NCBI RefSeq assembly: GCF_003417465.1
Contig: NZ_QVMV01000028.1
Span: 1 to 64,000, forward strand
Reading direction: 5' to 3'
DNA from: Wenzhouxiangella sp. 15190
GTDB taxonomy: Bacteria > Pseudomonadota > Gammaproteobacteria > Xanthomonadales > Wenzhouxiangellaceae
DNA: 64,000 bases
Shown: positions 62,180-64,000 of the stretch, piece by piece
How the letters are laid out: every line of letters begins with the position of its first letter
Numbering within the stretch: the first letter of the stretch is position 1
Translations under genes and position numbers: made by a program
Notes under the pieces: model-generated
The model's input: the letters and a program-made list of their open reading frames with translations, nothing else
Database searches by the model: none
What the model was told of the DNA's origin: nothing

Positions 62180-64000
62180 CTACTGGTTGTCCGGTCGCCT
62201 GACCGGAAGTTCCGGGTGGTTTTTCAACAGCCAGGGTATGTCTTCCAAATCCATGGGCGGGCTGAAGTAGTAACCTTGCGCTTCCGGGCAACCCGCGTTC
62301 TTCAGGAATTCCAGTTGATCCGTGCGCTCGATTCCCTCGGCCACGACGCCCATGCCGAGGCGCTGCGCCAGGTCGATGACCGAACTGACGATGCTGGCGT
62401 CGGACTCGTCTCGGGGCAGGCCGCTGATGAAGGACTTGTCCAGTTTGACGAAGTCCACCGGGAATTGCTTGAGGTAGGCCAGAGATGAATAGCCCGTCCC
62501 GAAATCGTCCACCGCGATCATGATGCCCATATCCCGCAGACTCTGCAGCAGTTGCACGGTCCAGTCCGGATCCATGACCAGCACGCTCTCGGTGATCTCC
62601 ACCCGGATCTCTCGCCCCTCCACGCGGTGGCGTTGCATGGATGTCCGTATCGCTTCCAACAACCCCGGATCCTGGAACTGGATGGATGAGAAATTGACAG
62701 CGACCCAGCCGAAGGGAACACCATCGGTACGCCACTCGGCAATCTGCCGGCAGGTCTCCTCGAAAACCCAGGCGCCCAGCTCGATGATCATGCCGTTATC
62801 CTCGGCTACCCCAATGAAGTTGTTCGGGGGCACCAGGCCGAGTTCGGGATTGTTCCAGCGCACCAGGGCCTCCAGTCCGATGACCCGGCTGTTCGACAGC
62901 CACACGGAGGGCTGGAAATGGAGCAGGAACTCCCGGTTGTCGAGCCCGCTGCGGAGCTGGCGCTCGATGAGGAGTTGATACTCCAGCTGTTCGGTCATTT
63001 CCGGAGTGAACACTACAATCTCGCCGCGACCCCTGTGCTTGGCCTCGCGCATGGCCACGTCGGCCTTGCGGAGAAGTTCGTCCAGGTTGGTGCCGTGCTC
63101 CGGCGACAGGGTGATACCGGCACAGACGGTGGGATGAATGGGGAGCTGCTCGATCCGAATGGGGGCGGTCAGACGCGCCATTCGCTCATGGATGATCTCG
63201 ACAGCCTGATCGGTATCGGAAACATCTCCAACTACCATCACGAAGTCGTCGCCGATCAACCGGGCCACGTAATCGTCGCCTTCACAGACTTTTCTCAGAC
63301 GCCGAGCCAGCTCCTCGATCAACTGGTCACCCACCACATGGCCGAAGGCATTGTTCACGGTCTTTAGGCGGTCAAGATTCATGAGGGCAAGGGCCCGGTT
63401 CGAACTCGTTCCGGATTCGTCGGAAACCTTCCCACTCTGAAACCAGTCTCTCAGGGCCTCCCGATTGGGCAAACCGGTAAGGGGATCGTGGTAGGAGAGG
63501 TAATCGACCTTGCGCTCGTAGTCGCGCAGCTGGGATATGTCTTCGAAATTCACCACCAGGTAGGGATCGCCCCCGTGAGGATCCTGTACTTCACTGACGG
63601 CGGCCCGCGACACGAACACGCGGCCCGCCATGGACTGCTGTAGCAGCTCACCGCGCCAATGGCCCTTGGCCTGGATCCCCTGGCGGATGTGATCTTCCTG
63701 CTGCTCGACTTCCAGGAACGGGGGCCGGCTGCCAATGGCGTCATCCCGTTCGCAGCCGATTAGACGCGTGTAGGCTTGATTGACGTCCAGGATCACGAAA
63801 TCCGCGTCGCAAATCATCATTGCCTCGTCGGCGCCACGGAAAGCGGCGGCCACGAGTTCGAGCTGGCGCTCGCTTTCCAGGCGGTCGCTGATGTCGCGTG
63901 CCACGACAAAGGCCTGCGCTTCTCCTCCCGGACTCTGGAAGCGCGCGCTGGTCATGTCCACCGGAATCGAAGTGCCGTCGGCGCGCCTGAATCGTATCGT
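62180..64000 (-). CDS. PAS-GGDEF-EAL cyclic-di-GMP protein (5' end beyond the window)
   Basis: The frame stays open to the right edge, where FRRADGTSIPVDM shows the end of one PAS domain cut by the window. A second PAS domain follows (LVAAAFRGADEAMMICDADFVILDVN), then GGDEF and EAL domains. The GGDEF motif reads IGDDF and is probably inactive as a cyclase. The EAL domain has VIGLEALVRWNNPELGL, VEITESVL and DDFGTGYSSLAYLKQFPVDFVKLDKSFI, so phosphodiesterase activity is likely. The only GTG start inside the window lies within the PAS domain, so the true start is outside. It is convergent with korB. Confidence 0.88.
   Translation of the reverse strand, partial: TIRFRRADGTSIPVDMTSARFQSPGGEAQAFVVARDISDRLESERQLELVAAAFRGADEAMMICDADFVILDVNQAYTRLIGCERDDAIGSRPPFLEVEQQEDHIRQGIQAKGHWRGELLQQSMAGRVFVSRAAVSEVQDPHGGDPYLVVNFEDISQLRDYERKVDYLSYHDPLTGLPNREALRDWFQSGKVSDESGTSSNRALALMNLDRLKTVNNAFGHVVGDQLIEELARRLRKVCEGDDYVARLIGDDFVMVVGDVSDTDQAVEIIHERMARLTAPIRIEQLPIHPTVCAGITLSPEHGTNLDELLRKADVAMREAKHRGRGEIVVFTPEMTEQLEYQLLIERQLRSGLDNREFLLHFQPSVWLSNSRVIGLEALVRWNNPELGLVPPNNFIGVAEDNGMIIELGAWVFEETCRQIAEWRTDGVPFGWVAVNFSSIQFQDPGLLEAIRTSMQRHRVEGREIRVEITESVLVMDPDWTVQLLQSLRDMGIMIAVDDFGTGYSSLAYLKQFPVDFVKLDKSFISGLPRDESDASIVSSVIDLAQRLGMGVVAEGIERTDQLEFLKNAGCPEAQGYYFSPPMDLEDIPWLLKNHPELPVRRPDNQ

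Noticed and set aside
1-64000. tRNA or rRNA genes
   Set aside because: I looked for cloverleaf-type and conserved rRNA segments in the intergenic gaps and saw none. A tRNA search program would be decisive.

Overview
The window is high-GC (roughly 60-65%) gammaproteobacterial chromosome. Gene content points towards the Xanthomonadales/Chromatiales boundary, for example a Wenzhouxiangella-like organism: a TtpC-type TonB2 cluster, exported proteins ending in a short DRFE-type tail, a deo operon, and a 2-oxoacid:acceptor oxidoreductase with its own flavoprotein. The taxonomic placement is inference from gene content and style; no rRNA or other marker gene lies in the window.

Bases 1-4640 are accessory DNA, less GC-rich than the rest. 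They hold part of a chromosomal integron cassette array, all in + orientation. Cassettes encode two unknown proteins, a DUF3800 protein, a probable PD-(D/E)XK nuclease-fold protein, a small lipoprotein and a class I methyltransferase. They are separated by attC sites whose R'' and R' boxes can be matched cassette by cassette. No integrase gene is present. Two decayed copies of the 3' end of a DUF222/HNH gene sit among the cassettes; an intact DUF222/HNH gene lies at 6353-7702, after an exported serine beta-lactamase-family protein. An apparently orphan type I restriction R subunit (7904-11086) and a ParD/ParE toxin-antitoxin pair follow.

From 12058 the content is mostly core-like: copper efflux (CopA-type ATPase with a CsoR repressor and its operator), an alpha/beta hydrolase, ferredoxin-NADP reductase, an RhlE-type helicase, a TolB-like propeller protein, an M20 peptidase and a thiopurine methyltransferase. 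Bases 23697-33750 form one long transport unit: DUF3450 protein, TtpC, ExbB, ExbD, TonB, a TPR protein, a TonB-dependent receptor with a regulatory-like N-terminal domain, and a secreted beta-helix protein, closed by a strong terminator. The minus strand from 39789 to 33826 holds deoC-deoA-deoB-cdd, followed by a periplasmic-sensor GGDEF/EAL protein.

Bases 42056-45532 encode a FixL-like kinase, a FixJ-like regulator, a single receiver domain and a FixK/FNR-type regulator. FNR/FixK-like boxes lie before the kinase gene, a DUF3775 gene and an hsp20-dodecin-host-attachment operon, so the stretch 42-56 kb may be a low-oxygen/stress regulon. It also contains an ATP-grasp protein, a P2-type cation ATPase, a DUF72 protein, a small zinc-ribbon protein, a broken c-type haem gene and a large exported Ig-like protein. 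The right end holds an RNG-repeat beta-helix protein, a small lipoprotein, a three-gene KorAB-type oxidoreductase with a GltD-like iron-sulfur flavoprotein, and a PAS-GGDEF-EAL protein that runs off the window.
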